Positions 44,931 through 57,206 of a DNA stretch of 64,000 nucleotides are shown here, piece by piece (the stretch's first letter is position 1; each line of letters opens with the position of its first letter). The notes below the pieces were generated by a model. The model searched no databases. It worked only from the letters and a program-made list of their open reading frames with translations, and was not told where the DNA came from. Source of the stretch: Amorphophallus konjac (Eukaryota; Streptophyta; Magnoliopsida; Alismatales; Araceae); the NCBI GenBank assembly GCA_022559845.1, contig CM040121.1, forward strand, positions 514,332,566 through 514,396,565, given 5' to 3'. The position numbers were made by a program, and so were the translations under genes.

Positions 44931-46830
44931 TTACTCCGGATCACTCAAAACAATTGATTCTTTTAACAACTGCTCACTTTCCACGTAAGGTTTTAATCGT
45001 TGACCGTTGACAGTGAAAATGTGACCATTTTTAGGATCCAAAATTTTAATAGCAGCATGGTCAAAAACTTTAACAATAATGAACGGTCCATCCCATCTGG
45101 ACTTTAACTTACTGGGGAACAAACGCAGCCTTGAATTAAATAGTCAAACCTTTTGATTTTCTTAAAAACTCTTTCTGTGAATGTGCTTATCATGAAATAC
45201 TTTGGTTTTAGCTTTGTAAATCCTCGCATTTTCATAGGCTTCGTTCCTTAATTCCTCCAGTTCATTAATTTGCAGAGCTCGTGGGGGATCCAGCTTGAGT
45301 TAAATCAAAATTAACTTACTTAATGGCCCAATAAGCTCTATGTTCCAATTCTACAGGCAAGTGGCAGGCTTTACCAAAGATCAAGCGGTATGGTGACATA
45401 CCAATGGGAGTTTTGAAAGCAGTCCTATAGGCCCATAATACATCATCTAGTCTTTCAGACCAGTCTTTCCTATCCGGCCTAACCGTCTTATGCAAGATAT
45501 TCTCAATCTCCCTATTAGAAATTTCAACCTGGCCACTAGTTTGGGGATGATAGAGGGTAGCAAGCTTGTGAGTGATACCATACTTACGAAGCAAAGCTCG
45601 GAATTGAAAATGAGTGAAATGAGAACCCCCATTACTAATCAGAGCCCTAGGACATCCAAACCTAGAAAAGATATTCTTCTTCACAAACTTCATAACCACC
45701 TTATGGTCATTTGTCCTAGTAGCAATGGCTTCAATCTATTTGGAAACATAATCGACCGCCACCAAGATATATTCATTACCAAATGAAGATGGAAACACTC
45801 CCATAAAATCTATTCCCCAAACATCAAAAATTTCAACCACCAGAATGGGATTTAGTGGCATCATATCTTTCTTCGAATTATTGCCCACGGCTTGACATCT
45901 CAAACAAGATTTAGAAAATTCATAAGCATCCTTAAATAACGTGGGCCAATAAAATCCACTTTGTAACACTTTTGCCACTGTCTTCTTTCCATAGAAGTGT
46001 CCCCCACAAGTTAAATTATGATAAAAATTCAATACTAATTGCTGTTCTTCCTCAGGGACACATCTTCTAATGATCTGATCGGGACTCATATGAAACAGCT
46101 CAGGGTCCTCCCAGAAATAGTGTTTTACCTTAGAAAAGAAGTGATCATTCTCCTGCCTAGTCCACCCTCCCGGGATCTGACCTACCGCCAGGTAGTTGAC
46201 AATATTAGCATACCAAGGAGTTGAAGAATGAGAGAGGGAAAGAATCTGCTCATCGGGAAAAGAATCAAACATTGGAGCACCTTTTGGTAACACTATCCTG
46301 GATAAATGATCAGCAACCACATTAGCTAACCCCTTCTTGTCTCTAATTTCTAGATCAAACTCTTGTAACAATAGAATCCATCTAATGAGACGGGGCTTAG
46401 CATCCTTCTTGGAAAGTAAGTATTTTAAGACAGAATGATTGGAGTAAACAATAACCTGAGCCCCTAAAAGATATGATCGAAATTTTTCTAGGGCAAACAC
46501 AACAGCTAGCAGCTCCTTCTCCGTGGTGGTGTAATTCAACTGAGCATCAGTGAGGGTACGACTCGCGTAGTAGATTACCACGAGCTTCTTATCTATCCTT
46601 TGACCTAAGACAGCTCCAACAGCATAGTCCGAGACATCACACATAATCTCGAAAGGAAGCGACCAATCTGGAGATTGAAGAATCGGAGCTTGAGTAAGAG
46701 CAAGAATTAAAGGCTTTGAGAAAAGAATCATCGAAATGGAATGGAGCATCTTTAGCAAGCAATTGTGTGAGGGGACGAGCAATGGTAGAGAAGTTGTGAA
46801 TGAATCTTCTATAAAATCCAGCATGGCCAA
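44931..46830 (-). pseudogene. Athila RNase H and integrase, broken
   Basis: 46830-45736 carries RNase H ([47 protein letters not shown] in parts, VVADHLSRI), the zinc finger (H-x-H..CLRCQ) and the first catalytic part ([27 protein letters not shown], split). A stop follows at 45736. 45699-45316 continues with ISNGGSHF, where the catalytic Asp of SDGGSHF is replaced by Asn, then [15 protein letters not shown]. 45122-44931 holds the C-terminal KLKSRWDGPF motif. A G-to-A change explains the Asn. Confidence 0.92.
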
Positions 46831-47665
46831 GAAAGGATCTAATTTGCTTGACAGATGTAGGGGGAGGAAGATTGAAAATCAAATCTACTTTGGCTTTATC
46901 GACCTCTATTCCCCTTTCCGAAATCACATCGCCTAAAACTGTGCCTTCCCTCACCATAAAGTGGCTCTTCTCCCAACTTAACACCAAATTGGATTCAATG
47001 CATCTTTTCAAAACCTGAGTCAAATTTTCTAAGCACCCCTCAAATGAATCACCAAACACCAAAAAATCATCCATGAAAACTTCCAAAGTCTCCCCCACTA
47101 TGTCAGAAAATATAGACATCATACATCTTTGAAAAGTAGCAGGGGCATTGCAAAGTCCAAACGGCATCCTTCTGAAAGCAAATGTGCCAAAAGGGCACGT
47201 AAAGGTGGTCTTTTCTTGATCTTCTGGATAGATAACAACTTGATTGTATCCGGAATAGACATCCAAAAAGTAAAAATATTTTTATCCAGCCAGCCTTTCC
47301 AAAATTTGATCAACAAACGAGAGCGGGAAATGATCCTTCTTTGTAACTGTATTTAATTTTCTATAATCAATACAAACCCTCCATCCCGTCTGTAATCGCA
47401 TGGGCACCTCTTCTCCTTTTTCATTTGTGACCATTGTCAGCCCCGACTTCTTAGGAACCACTTGTGTCGGGCTAACCCATTTGCTATCAGAAATAGGATA
47501 AATTATCCCAGCATCTAACCACTTAACAACTTCCTTCTTCACCACCTCTTTCATATTTGGATTCAGTCGACATTGCATCTCTCTACTCGGCTTGGCATTG
47601 TCCTCCAAATAGATATAATGCATACAAACATCTGACTTATACCCTTCAAATCTGCCACAGACCAT
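46637..47665 (-). pseudogene. Athila reverse transcriptase, broken
   Basis: 47665-47282 encodes WLDAGIIYPISDSKWVSP, VPKKSGLT and WRVCIDYRKLNTVTKKDHFPLSF (parts). After a break at the usual FLDGYSGY position, 47266-46637 encodes MDVYSGYNQV, TFTCPFGTFAFRRMPFGLCNAPATFQ (parts) and the catalytic FMDDFLVFG. The thumb and connection follow in an overlapping frame, so a further shift lies near 46700-46830. Confidence 0.92.
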
Positions 47666-47954
47666 CCTATCGCCCCCCTATGCTCCTTAAGAACTTCTAA
47701 AAGTTGAGATTCCTAAGTAGAGGTAAGATTAGAAACAATGATAACAGGCAAGGTATGATCTAGGCCTAGATAAGCATATTTCAATGAATCCGACAGAGGC
47801 TTAAGTTCTAAAACGGGCGGTTGATCAAGAGATGGAAGAACTGGTTCAGATCTTAATGGAGGAAGAGGCTCCACACTATAATAAGAAAGAGGTGAATCCT
47901 GAAGCAAACTACCCTCTTCAATCACATTCTCATTCATATCCGCATTTTCTTCAA

Positions 47955-49001
47955 TTATTTCCTCAAAAATATCAATGACATTACATTCTCCCTCATGATC
48001 GGGTATTGTGAAGCTTTAAAAATATTCAATGAGACCTTCTCTCCTCTAAAGGTAATATCCATCATCCATGTGGCACAATTAATATTGGCCTTCGCCGTAG
48101 CCAAAAACGGGCGTCCCAAAATGATTGGTGTATGTTTTAACTCTTGGGATGAGGCCATATCTAAGATTAAAAAGTCCACTGGGAAATAGCATTCATGAAT
48201 TTTCACTATCACATCCTCCAACAAACCCTTTGGTGTTTTAACATACCGATCCGCCAGTTGAAGGATAATAGAAGTGGGCTTCAATTCCCCTAAATCAAAT
48301 TGCTCATAAATGCAGGTGGGTAACAAATTAACACTAGCTCCAAGATCTAACAAAGCTTTATCGAATGTCACCCCACCTATATCACATGAAATTAATGGAG
48401 CACCAGGGTCCTTCAACTTCTTTGGTAAAGAATTCATTAAAATAGCACTAACATCTTCAGATAGACGGATCTTCTGTGTTGCTGCCTTCGGCTCCCTTCT
48501 TGGTGTACAAAGCTCTTTCAAGAACTTGGCATATGTCGGCACATGTTTAATAGCATCCAAGAGTGGAATATTAATATTGACTTGCTTAAATAATTCCAAC
48601 ATCTCTTCTTGTTGGACCGGCTTCTTTTGAGCTTTTGGCTTTAATGCATCCGGAAAAGAGACCTTAGGAACATATCCTTGAAAACCTTCATCAACCTTGA
48701 TCTTTCATTTGTCCATTGTCTTCTCCCCCCCATCCGGCTTCTTTTTCTCTTGAACAATTATCGGCTCTTCTTCATCATTATCACTTTCCTCTTGGGCATC
48801 TTGGCCCGATCTACCACCCACATCCTTAGCCTGATATGGATCATTGAGAATTTTCCCGCTCCTAAGGGTAGAGGTAGCTTTGCCATTCTCGAATTGAGGT
48901 ACGATAGGAGGGGGTGGTTGAGGTTGATTGGGCTGATTTGGAGGGGGAAGAATAGGAGCTCTTTCGTGAAAATCCGGAGGTTGTTGATTGCGGGGATTCA
49001 C
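47955..49001 (-). pseudogene. Athila gag C-terminal part and protease
   Basis: 49001-48705 encodes a Pro-rich stretch ending with TLRSGKIL and an acidic segment. 48602-47955 carries KELCTPRRE and the protease core with LLDLGASVNLLP, the Athila form of the catalytic D-x-G, and PIILGRPFLATAKA. A break lies near 48700. A Pro/Leu-rich segment at 47937-47713 links to RT. Confidence 0.9.
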
Positions 49002-49236
49002 TATGGGTTGACTAGGTAATTAATTGCCCAACATCTCTCCTCATATTACTAGCCGCCAACTGACCTATTTGACCTTCTAACTTAGCAATTGATTGTTGCT
49101 GAGAGAGAATAAGTTGCTGAAGTTGGTCAAATTTATCCTCAAAATGAGGCTGAGGGGGTTGAGGAGGCAGTTGATAAGGAGCTTGAAACGGGGCTTGAGG
49201 TTGATAACGATGTGATGGAAATTGATTATATTGGCC

Positions 49237-50656
49237 CTAGAATGATGGAGCTTGTTGATATGGGGCCTGAGCATGATGGAACGATGGTTGCTGAAATGGC
49301 AGTTGTTGTTGTTGATTATGTTGAAAAGGAGATGAAATTTTTTGGTGAGATTGGTTTGGAACTTGAAAAGATTGTTTAGGAATTGAGGGATTGACTTGAG
49401 TAGATGGGTCTTGTTGCGATTTCCAACAAAAATTTAGATGATTTCTCCAGCCCGGGTTATAGGTATTAGAATATGGATCATAATTAGGCTTGGAGACACC
49501 CTGAGTAGCAAAGACTTGTTTTTGAATAAATGGGGGAAGTTGAGCCGCTGTAGGGCAATCAATGATAGCATGATTTGGGCTAGAACATAAAGCACAAAGT
49601 TCTTGAAGGTTTGAATCTGAGAGAGGTTGAGCAGAAGGAAGAGAGGACTCCTGTCTATTCATGGACAAAAGTTGATCTAGCTTTTGAGCCACTAAATCTA
49701 CCTTCTCTATCTTTTACGCCAACATGTCCACTTAATTTAACTTTTGAGCAAGCGCATTAATATCCATCCTATTCTCCAACTCTCCTTGACTTTTGACTTC
49801 ATATAGCCCACCCTTCTTGGAAGGTCCAATCATCCTTTCATAGGAGGAAAGTGAAGCATGACTAATAGAATTTTCACTTAACATCTCAAACAAATCATAG
49901 GCTTCATCCTCAATTTTACTCATGAAAGCCCCCCACATGAGGCATCTACCATATGTCTATAGTTTTCCGTTAATCCCTCATAAAATGCTTGTACAATTTG
50001 CCATCTAGATAGGCCATGATGGGGACATTTTCTTAATAAATCTTTCAACCTGTCCCAGGCCTCATGAATTTGTTCCCCAGAATTTTATGTAAATCCAGTG
50101 ATGGCCCTTCTCATAGTATTAGTTCTACCAATGGGGTAGAATTTCTTCAAGAACTCTTTTGCATCTCTCCCCATGTGTCTATTGTTCTACCCAAGGCTCC
50201 CAACCAATATTTAGTTTTGTCCTTAAGGGAGAATGGGAAGAGAGTAAACTTAAGGGCATCATCCGAGAAATTTTGAATTTTGACAGTTGAACATATCTGG
50301 AGAAACTCATCTAGATGTTTATATGGATCTTCATTGGTATTGTCATAGAAGGATGGCAACATTTGGATGGTACTTGATTTGATTTCATAATGAACCGCCT
50401 GGTTCTGAGGTGCTTGAATATAGAAGGACAGTTGATATTGATTAGGTATGAAGTAGTCCTTCATTTGCTTAGGGACTTGTTGCACTTGTTGGTTTTTATT
50501 TTGATTCTCCATGAGGTTAGGTTGAAGTTGTGGTCTAGAATGCACTAACCTTTCAATTTCACTAATGGGTCCTATGAAATGTGGGTGGAGGGATCTCCTA
50601 CCTTGCATGTAATGCAAAGGGCCCAAAAAGTAATGATGAATTTTTTCAAAATGCAA
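49237..50656 (-). pseudogene. Athila gag, broken
   Basis: The start codon is at 50656. 50656-50147 encodes the Athila gag N-terminal part (SSTIQMLPSFYDNTNEDPYKHLDEF in parts, FTLFPFSLKDKTKYWLGAL). A shift near 50150 is followed by damaged sequence. 49938-49732 (EDEAYDLFEMLSENS) and 49692-49237 (ALCSSPNHAIIDCPTA, YSNTYNPGWRNHLNFCWKS) give the C-terminal part with the CxxC..H..C-like element, then a Gln-rich tail. Confidence 0.9.
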
Positions 50657-50795
50657 TGAATCCCTATATGAATGGGTTATGGGTTAACTAGACTATGCAA
50701 AAGCAAGGATTAACTATATGAATGTAAGAATGATGATTTTTTTTATTTTTTTTATGAAAAATCTTCTAAGGGCACTCTAACTCTAAGGTACTCCG

Positions 50796-50921
50796 TGGTA
50801 CAACCTGTCCGGCGTCCGTGAGGGAATCCACGGGTGCGGGGACTTATAGAGATCTTAGAAATAGAATTTCAAGTCCAAAGAGACGGAATGCTCACTGGAG
50901 TGTCCTTCCAACTCCAAGAGG
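50796..50921 (-). other. Athila copy of the shared leader segment
   Basis: This is the reverse complement of the segment at 35080-35202. It lies 140-265 nt upstream of the Athila gag start, the same relative place as in the Tat/Ogre-like element. The rest of the two leaders is not obviously related. Confidence 0.85.
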
Positions 50922-51390
50922 GGTGTAAATATCCTAATACCCTTAAAAAGGGGAAATAGATGAGAAGAAATTTTTTTTTCAAAAGATGTTGTAAATAAAG
51001 AATGAAAAACAAACAGAACAACTAAGTGCACAAATGCATGAAAGTAATGCAACTAAGATGGAGATATGTTAGCATGATAAATTTTTTTTTGTTTTCTGAT
51101 TTTTATTTTCAGAGAATTTTTCAAAATTTTTTTTTAGAATTTTTTAGAATTTCATAAAAAAGGACCTTTTCCAACGTATACTAACATTTAGTGACGCTTA
51201 AATATTCCAGAATTTCTGATTTTCAGCTTTCTGCGACAGATTATTTCCTGGGAATATGCAGGTCCGAATTTCTGTAATTTTTTAATTTTCTAATTTTTTT
51301 TATTTTTCCTGCAAAATAAAAAAATAGAAAAATAAGTAAAACTATATACTAATCAAATACAAGGAATTTCCCAACATAAAAATTAATTTC

Positions 51391-51410
51391 CTCCCCGGCA
51401 ACGGTGCCAA
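51391..51410 (-). other. Athila primer binding site
   Basis: The minus strand reads TTGGCACCGTTGCCGGGGAG four bases after the LTR end. One base differs from the usual TTGGCGCCGTTGCCGGGGA form. Confidence 0.93.
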
Positions 51411-51414
51411 AAAT

Positions 51415-53370
51415 TGATGCGCACCGACTAGTGTCGTTAAGAAAGCCGTGCCACAATTTCAAAATATTCACACTCACTCACTTTAAAAGATTAGAAAAAT
51501 CAAATATATAGTGGTAAGCGGAGTCGATCCCACGAGGAGGAAAAAATCTTTATAGAACAAGTTGGAAAAACACCTAATACTTTGAAAACTGAATTTTTGA
51601 GTGTGATTAATCTAAGGAAAGATAAATTACATGAAAACTATTTAAAGAATATGAGAGGGTTTAAGTAGAGAAATTTGGAGGAGATAGAAAGATAAACACA
51701 ATTTCACAAAGATCAATTTTATTGCTATGAGAGGTGGCAAGTACAATGTATATGAAAACTAAAATTACAACTTGTAAAATAAAAGAAGAGAAAAGAAATT
51801 GTAAGTCAATAGGATGAAGAACGCCGTCAACTCCTTGCCGAGCCTTTGAGTGTATCACCTCGCCTTGGATGCCGATGCCGTGAGAGGACCGATTGGAAGA
51901 GAATTCGCCAAAGGGATGTGTGGATGAAATATAGGAGAGGGAGATGAAAAGGTGGAGGAAGAAGAATAAAATTAAAACAAAAACATGTGTGCTGTGGAAA
52001 GAGAGGAAGAGAGATGGCTACGGTGGCTGATAAAATAGCAAACACAGTGAAAAAATTGAAGTTAAAAATAGAGAGAGATTGGAGGAGGAATAACTTAAAA
52101 ATTAATGAGATTTAGAGAAAGTGGAATAAATGAAAGTTGTATAGAGCGAAGAGAGGAAGAGAATTGATGAAGAACTCAAAAGCAAATAACGAGAGGAAGA
52201 TGAAGAAAAACATGAAAAACCAGAGAGTAGACGCGCTGATGAACAGTAAACCTAAAAAAATGAGCTTAGAAAAACTGATTGTAACTTGAAAACGGTGAAG
52301 ATTTGGAACAAGTGGTAGAAGAAAAAGTTGAAGAACATTCAAAATAGCACAACTTTTGTGAAGAACACAGAGAGAGATGAGGATCAGAAGGGGGAGAAAA
52401 ATGAGAAAGAACAGAGTTTATAAAAATCGGATGAACAGTAATACCGCAAAGATAGATGCTTGAAAAGTTGAGAATAGATTAAAAACGGTGAAGAATTAGA
52501 AGAAGATGAAGAAGAAGAATTTGTAGAAGATTTAAAAATGAAAACCTTTAAAGAAGAACTTAACTGTAAAAGATGAAAGGAAAAGCTTCAAAATCAATCC
52601 CTACGGCAGACCTCCAATTGGTTATCCCCCCTCATGGCACTCTCGGTGGCTTTATATAGTAGTAGAGAGGACATACGGCCGTGACTTTTGAGAAACCCAT
52701 CAAAACTCAACTTCTAGCATCCAGATTTGATCAAAGGAGGTGGCTTTCCATAGATAGAGTCCTCCTTTTCATAAAACATGGCTTAGATAAGAGCAAACAT
52801 GGAAGAACACTTCGATCGGGAAACTACAGTTGCCGTTTCTGGTTCAACTTTGGATAGCGACCTAGACTGGGGCGTCCTTTCTTGAAGTAGCGCCTCTTCA
52901 CTCGGGCGTTGTTTCCTTATTTCCTTATTTACTATTTTCCTCATTTTTCGTAAAATAAGAATTGACGACTGTTCATATGGGCGTTCTTTCAATAATTGGC
53001 GACTACATCTTGGGCGCTAATTCTTTTTTCTTTTTTCACTTTCTTTTTTTTTCAAATGAATTGACGCCCTTGGAGCTGTCGCTTCTTACTGAATACGCGC
53101 CCTTGAAGCTGTCGTTAATTAAATAGCGCCCTGATCTAGGTCGATGTTTCCTGAAAATTAAAATATCAATCTATTTAATTCCAAAATAATTGTGCAAATA
53201 TTTAAATAATTCTCACATGGTCTTTTAAGCTCAAAAAGATGATAAAATACATGAAGACTCAAATAATGTGTGAGAATGTAATTAATGCTCATGTTGCACA
53301 ACTTTATCTATTTAATGTTTAAAGATGATGGATGTGATGTAAATTATGATGTAAAATATAACACTTATCA
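51415..53370 (-). repeat. Athila 5' LTR
   Basis: The same length, 1956 bp, as the 3' LTR. Minus-strand TATA ACTATATAAAGCC is at 52648-52660. The start TGATAAGTG abuts the target-site copy TTCGC. Confidence 0.95.
52854..53150 (-). repeat. Dyad-module array D, 7 units, Athila 5' LTR U3
   Basis: The LTR copy of array C, with a few substitutions (for example TCGATG in place of TCGTTG in the last unit). Confidence 0.85.
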
Positions 53371-55256
53371 TTCGCTCAGAGTTTCCAGATGATGAACTAA
53401 TATCCGTCAATCAGCACGATTCGATGTGGACGTTACATTTTGATGGAGCTTTGAATTCAAAAGGGAAGGGGATTGGCATTGTTCTTCTGTCACCTGAGGG
53501 TATCACTATTCCACTCGCCTCTCAGCTTGCATTTCCAGTAACAAATAACATAGCTGAGTATGAGGCTCTTTTAGCCGGACTAGAGGCCGCTCATCAATTC
53601 GATGTTACCCAATTGCGGATTGTAGGTGATAGTCAGCTTATTCTTCGCCAAGTGCTCACCAAGTGCCGTACGCCCAATCCTAAACTCAAACCCTATCAGG
53701 AATTGACTTCTGCTTTTGCCAAGCTTTTCACCAAATTAATCTTCATCCATGTTCCTCGTGATCAGACCATTTTAGCTGATGCTCTTGCTTCTCTTGCATC
53801 TTCCTTGATTTTCCTTCCCGAAAGGGATTTCCATTCTATCATTGTTCACAAGCGACTCACTTCTGCTATTAAGGATCCATCTTTCCTTAGTATTAAGGAG
53901 GAGGTGCTCAAGAAGGTTAAGCAAGGCGGAATCATTGAGAATAAGGAGATCATGCTGTTGGATTTAGAGGAAGAATTGGATGATGAAGAGAAACCGTGGT
54001 ATTACGAGATTGCTAAGTATTGCCAGGATCAATCCTATCCTGAGGAGGCCACGGTGGAAGAGAAGAAAACCATTCGAAGAGTTGCTCAACGATACACTTT
54101 AGTTGGAGGTGTGCTCTACAGAAGAGGTCTCACCGGTGTTTTGTTAAGGTGCCTAGATGATGATGAATCTTGGAAGGTCGTGGAAGAGGCACATTCAGGA
54201 GTATGTGGTGGTCATGCGAATAGCCAGATGCTTGCTAAGAAGATCCTTAGACTAGGTTTCTATTGGCCCACTCTAGAAGAGGACTGTTCCATCTACGTTC
54301 GGAGGTGTGTTAAGTGCCAACTGCACGTCGACAAAATTCATTCCCCTGCTTCTTCACTCCATCTTATGACCTCCCCATGGCCTTTCTCCATGTGAGCTTT
54401 CGATATTATTGGACCTCTTGGTGATTCGAACCTCCTCACAAAACCAAAGTCATTTATACTCACGGCCATGGAGTACTTCACCAAGTGGGCAGAAGCGGAA
54501 GCATACGCAGAGATAAAAGCATCGACCGTCTGTAAATTTATAATGAAGAACATCATTGCAAGATTCGGCATCTCAAGTACCATCGTCACCGACAATGGAC
54601 CGCAATTCATCTCTCAGGAGCTTCAGGACCTCTGCAACAGGTATAATATTACATTGCATCATGCATCTCCTTATTATCCATAGGGCAATGGTCAAGCAGA
54701 GGCAACCAACAAAACTTTGATTAAGATTATCAAGAAAACGTGTGAGGCTAATAAAATTTCGGATTGGCCAGAAAAGCTGGTTGAAGCTCTTTGGGCCTAT
54801 CGCACTTCCATTCGTACCCCTGCTGGGCAAACCGCTTTCACCCTCACTTATGGAATGGAGACGGTAGTCCCTTATGAGATTCGTATCCCTTCTCTACGGG
54901 TACAATTGGACAAGGAGCTCCCTATTGATGAGCGTCGCGAATCTCTCCTTACTCAGTTAGAACTCCTACATGAGAAGCGTTTGGCCGCCACCGAACATGC
55001 GCGTATTTATCAAAACAGGCTTTCACGTTTTTACCAAAAGAAAGTAATTGAGAGAAAATTCAAAATCGGTGAGATGGTAATTAAAAGAATCTTTGTAAAA
55101 CCCGGTGGACCTCATTCGAAACTTCAACCTAATTGGGAAGGGGCCTATGTAATAAGAGATGTTTACCCTGGCAATGCTTACAAACTAATTAATGCTGAAG
55201 GAGAAGAATTGGCTCACCCTTGGAATGATCTTTACTTGAAAAAATACTACCCCTAA
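53371..55256 (+). pseudogene. Second RNase H and integrase of the Tat/Ogre-like element
   Basis: This resumes the pol frame. The additional RNase H shows LHFDGALNSKGKG, ITIPLASQLAFPVTNNIAEYEALLAGL (parts) and GDSQLI. Integrase has the H..H..C..C finger (HSGVCGGHAN, CVKCQ), a TGA at 54393-54395 where FSMW is expected, then AFDIIGP, TDNGPQF, a TAG at 54681-54683 where YPQGNGQAE is expected, and GNGQAEATNK through to KLQPNWEGAY and LKKYYP at the natural stop 55254-55256. Both stops fit single transitions (TGG to TGA, CAG to TAG). Confidence 0.93.
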
Positions 55257-56188
55257 GTCTTTGAAAAGAAAAAAAAGAAGAAAAAGAAAGAAAAGAAGAA
55301 AAAAGAAGAAAAGAAAAGAAAAGAAAGAAAAGAAAAAAAGGAAAAAAAATCAGAAAACATAAACAAATGAAGAAACAGAAAACAAGAAAGTAAACAAAAT
55401 TAAAAAAATTAAAAAAAATACAGGCTGGTAAAGTGCGTAGGCCGCAAGACCCGATAAATCAAGATCCTTAATTCATTCTTCAGTCTTGATGGTTTAACCT
55501 TGGGGTCAATTCACGCACACACTACACGCTTTACTCTTAAACTCAAGCAGTCCGGAATTTGAGGAAAGTCAGACCCAAACTAAGAGTGTAAAAGTTTTAC
55601 CAATTCTCTTCTCTTCGGCTCACGAGAGGGAGTACGAGTCAGGGAATACTAATCAAGCTTGCCCGCCGTCCTAGTAGGTGGAAGTCAGGGCCCAAAAGGG
55701 AACGAAATGCTTAAAGCCCAAGTACAATTATGTCTTTATTGAGAAATTTGAAGAAAAGAAGAAAAGAAACTTACAAATAAAAGAAAAGTATGTCAATAGG
55801 GCAAAGTCCCCGCAGGAAAAACGCTGGTCGTAAGCATGCAGAAATGAGGACAAAAAGAGCAACAAAATTTCCCTAAGCCGAAGACCGAATCCCAACAGGC
55901 ATTAGGGCAGGGGAGGAAAGTTTCCCCATTCTCGGAAACCTCCCGTGAGCTTCCTCAACTTATTCTTCACTTCTCACTCTATGGTAGGTTATAAGCTCAA
56001 AGCATAGCGAAGACCGACTAAGAAGGATGGGCCGCGAGAGAACATGAGTAAAAGCATAAGTCTTTAAGCACGTTGACCTGATGTTAAATCATTCAAGAAG
56101 GATTAATGAATTTAAGATAGTGATTGTGTAAGGTTTAAGACACTGTGCTCTACTCAGTCTCAAACAAAAGAAAAAAATATTTTTATAA
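55257..56188 (+). other. 3' region behind pol: A/G-rich tract and unassigned sequence
   Basis: 55262-55430 is almost pure A and G (AAAGAAAAGAA-type), a long purine run directly after the integrase stop. 55.43-56.19 kb is ordinary non-coding sequence with no gene I can support. Such purine tracts are common in the 3' parts of Tat-clade elements. Confidence 0.7.
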
Positions 56189-56446
56189 TTAACGCCCCTT
56201 TTTCGGGCGTCATTTAGGAAAGTAGCGACATTCTATAAGTCGTCATTTTCAAATAAAATAATAAAAAAATGTTTTTTTAATTCACGCCCATGAAGGGGCG
56301 TCTTTCATTAGATTCACGACCTAAGAAATGTCGTCATTTTTAATAAATAAATAAAAAATGAATTATTAAAAAATGATTTTCTAATAAACGCCCCCGCATC
56401 GGCGTCAATTTCACAATCAGCGCATGTTTGCGAGGGCGTCATTTTT
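56189..56446 (+). repeat. Dyad-module array E, 6 units, behind pol
   Basis: Units include AACGCCCC..GGGCGTCATTT, GCGACATT..AAGTCGTCATTTT, CACGCCC..GGGGCGTC, CACGACC..GTCGTCATTT, AACGCCCC..GGCGTCAATTT and GCGC..GGGCGTCATTT, separated by A/T-rich spacers. Confidence 0.85.
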
Positions 56447-57206
56447 AAAATATAATAAAAAATAAAAAAAATAAAAAATAACAGAAAAATTAAGCCGGCT
56501 GCTTCCCATCTCATATACTTGATTGCATCTTTGTGTGGACATCTTTTATTTTAAGTTGGCATCTGCTTGCTTACATGCTGCATTTCCTTATATATTTTTT
56601 ATTATCCGCCTTTATTAATTAGAGACTTGGCCCCTTGACCCGTCAACAAGGTCAAAGAAGAGGTAACCCCTTGCTTATTGAGCAAGGGGCCAAGCCGGAC
56701 GGATGGATTAATCTGTTTGTTTAAATGTGAACTACAGGCGCAGGGCAAGAACGAACGAGAACGAAAAGTAACAAAAGAAAGTGAAAGCAAAGGCAAGTCC
56801 ACAGGTGCTCAAAGTAACTCAGGTAACAAAAAATTCAAATTATATATATATATCAATGAATATCTGAGTACAAGTGTAAGGGTGGAGGGGTACAAGTAAG
56901 TCTCTCTCAACTCTCGCCTCCACCCTCCTCTCTCCTACTCTCTACCTCACCATCGTCGTCCCGACGAGGTGCTCGTGGAGGGGGCATGGACCCCCGGGAA
57001 GTAGCAGGAGCTCGAGCCTGCTCCTCTACCTCGCTCGTCTACCAAAGAGAGGAACCCGCTACAAAGGTAGAATTGGTAAACTCGTACCCCGCAGCTCTCG
57101 CTCGGTCCCGGCCTCGCTGTAACCGCTCCTCGATCGACCGTAATCGCTCCTAAGTGACAGCTAGCTGGGTCCTCAAGTCTGCAAGCTCCCGCTCGCGTGC
57201 TGCCTC

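Larger units (their letters stand above)
41773..53370 (-). mobile_element. Complete Athila-type Ty3/gypsy element
   Basis: Two 1956-bp LTRs bound 7.7 kb of internal sequence. The flanks are TACGC (41768-41772) and TTCGC (53371-53375), a 5-bp target duplication with one change. On the minus strand the LTR begins TGATAAGTG and is followed by the Athila PBS (TTGGCACCGTTGCCGGGGAG, Asp-tRNA type). Gag, protease (DLGAS form), RT, RNase H and integrase follow, all with stops or shifts. A purine tract (AAGTTGGGGGTG, 43729-43740) precedes the 3' LTR. It inserted antisense into the pol gene of the Tat/Ogre-like element. Confidence 0.96.
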
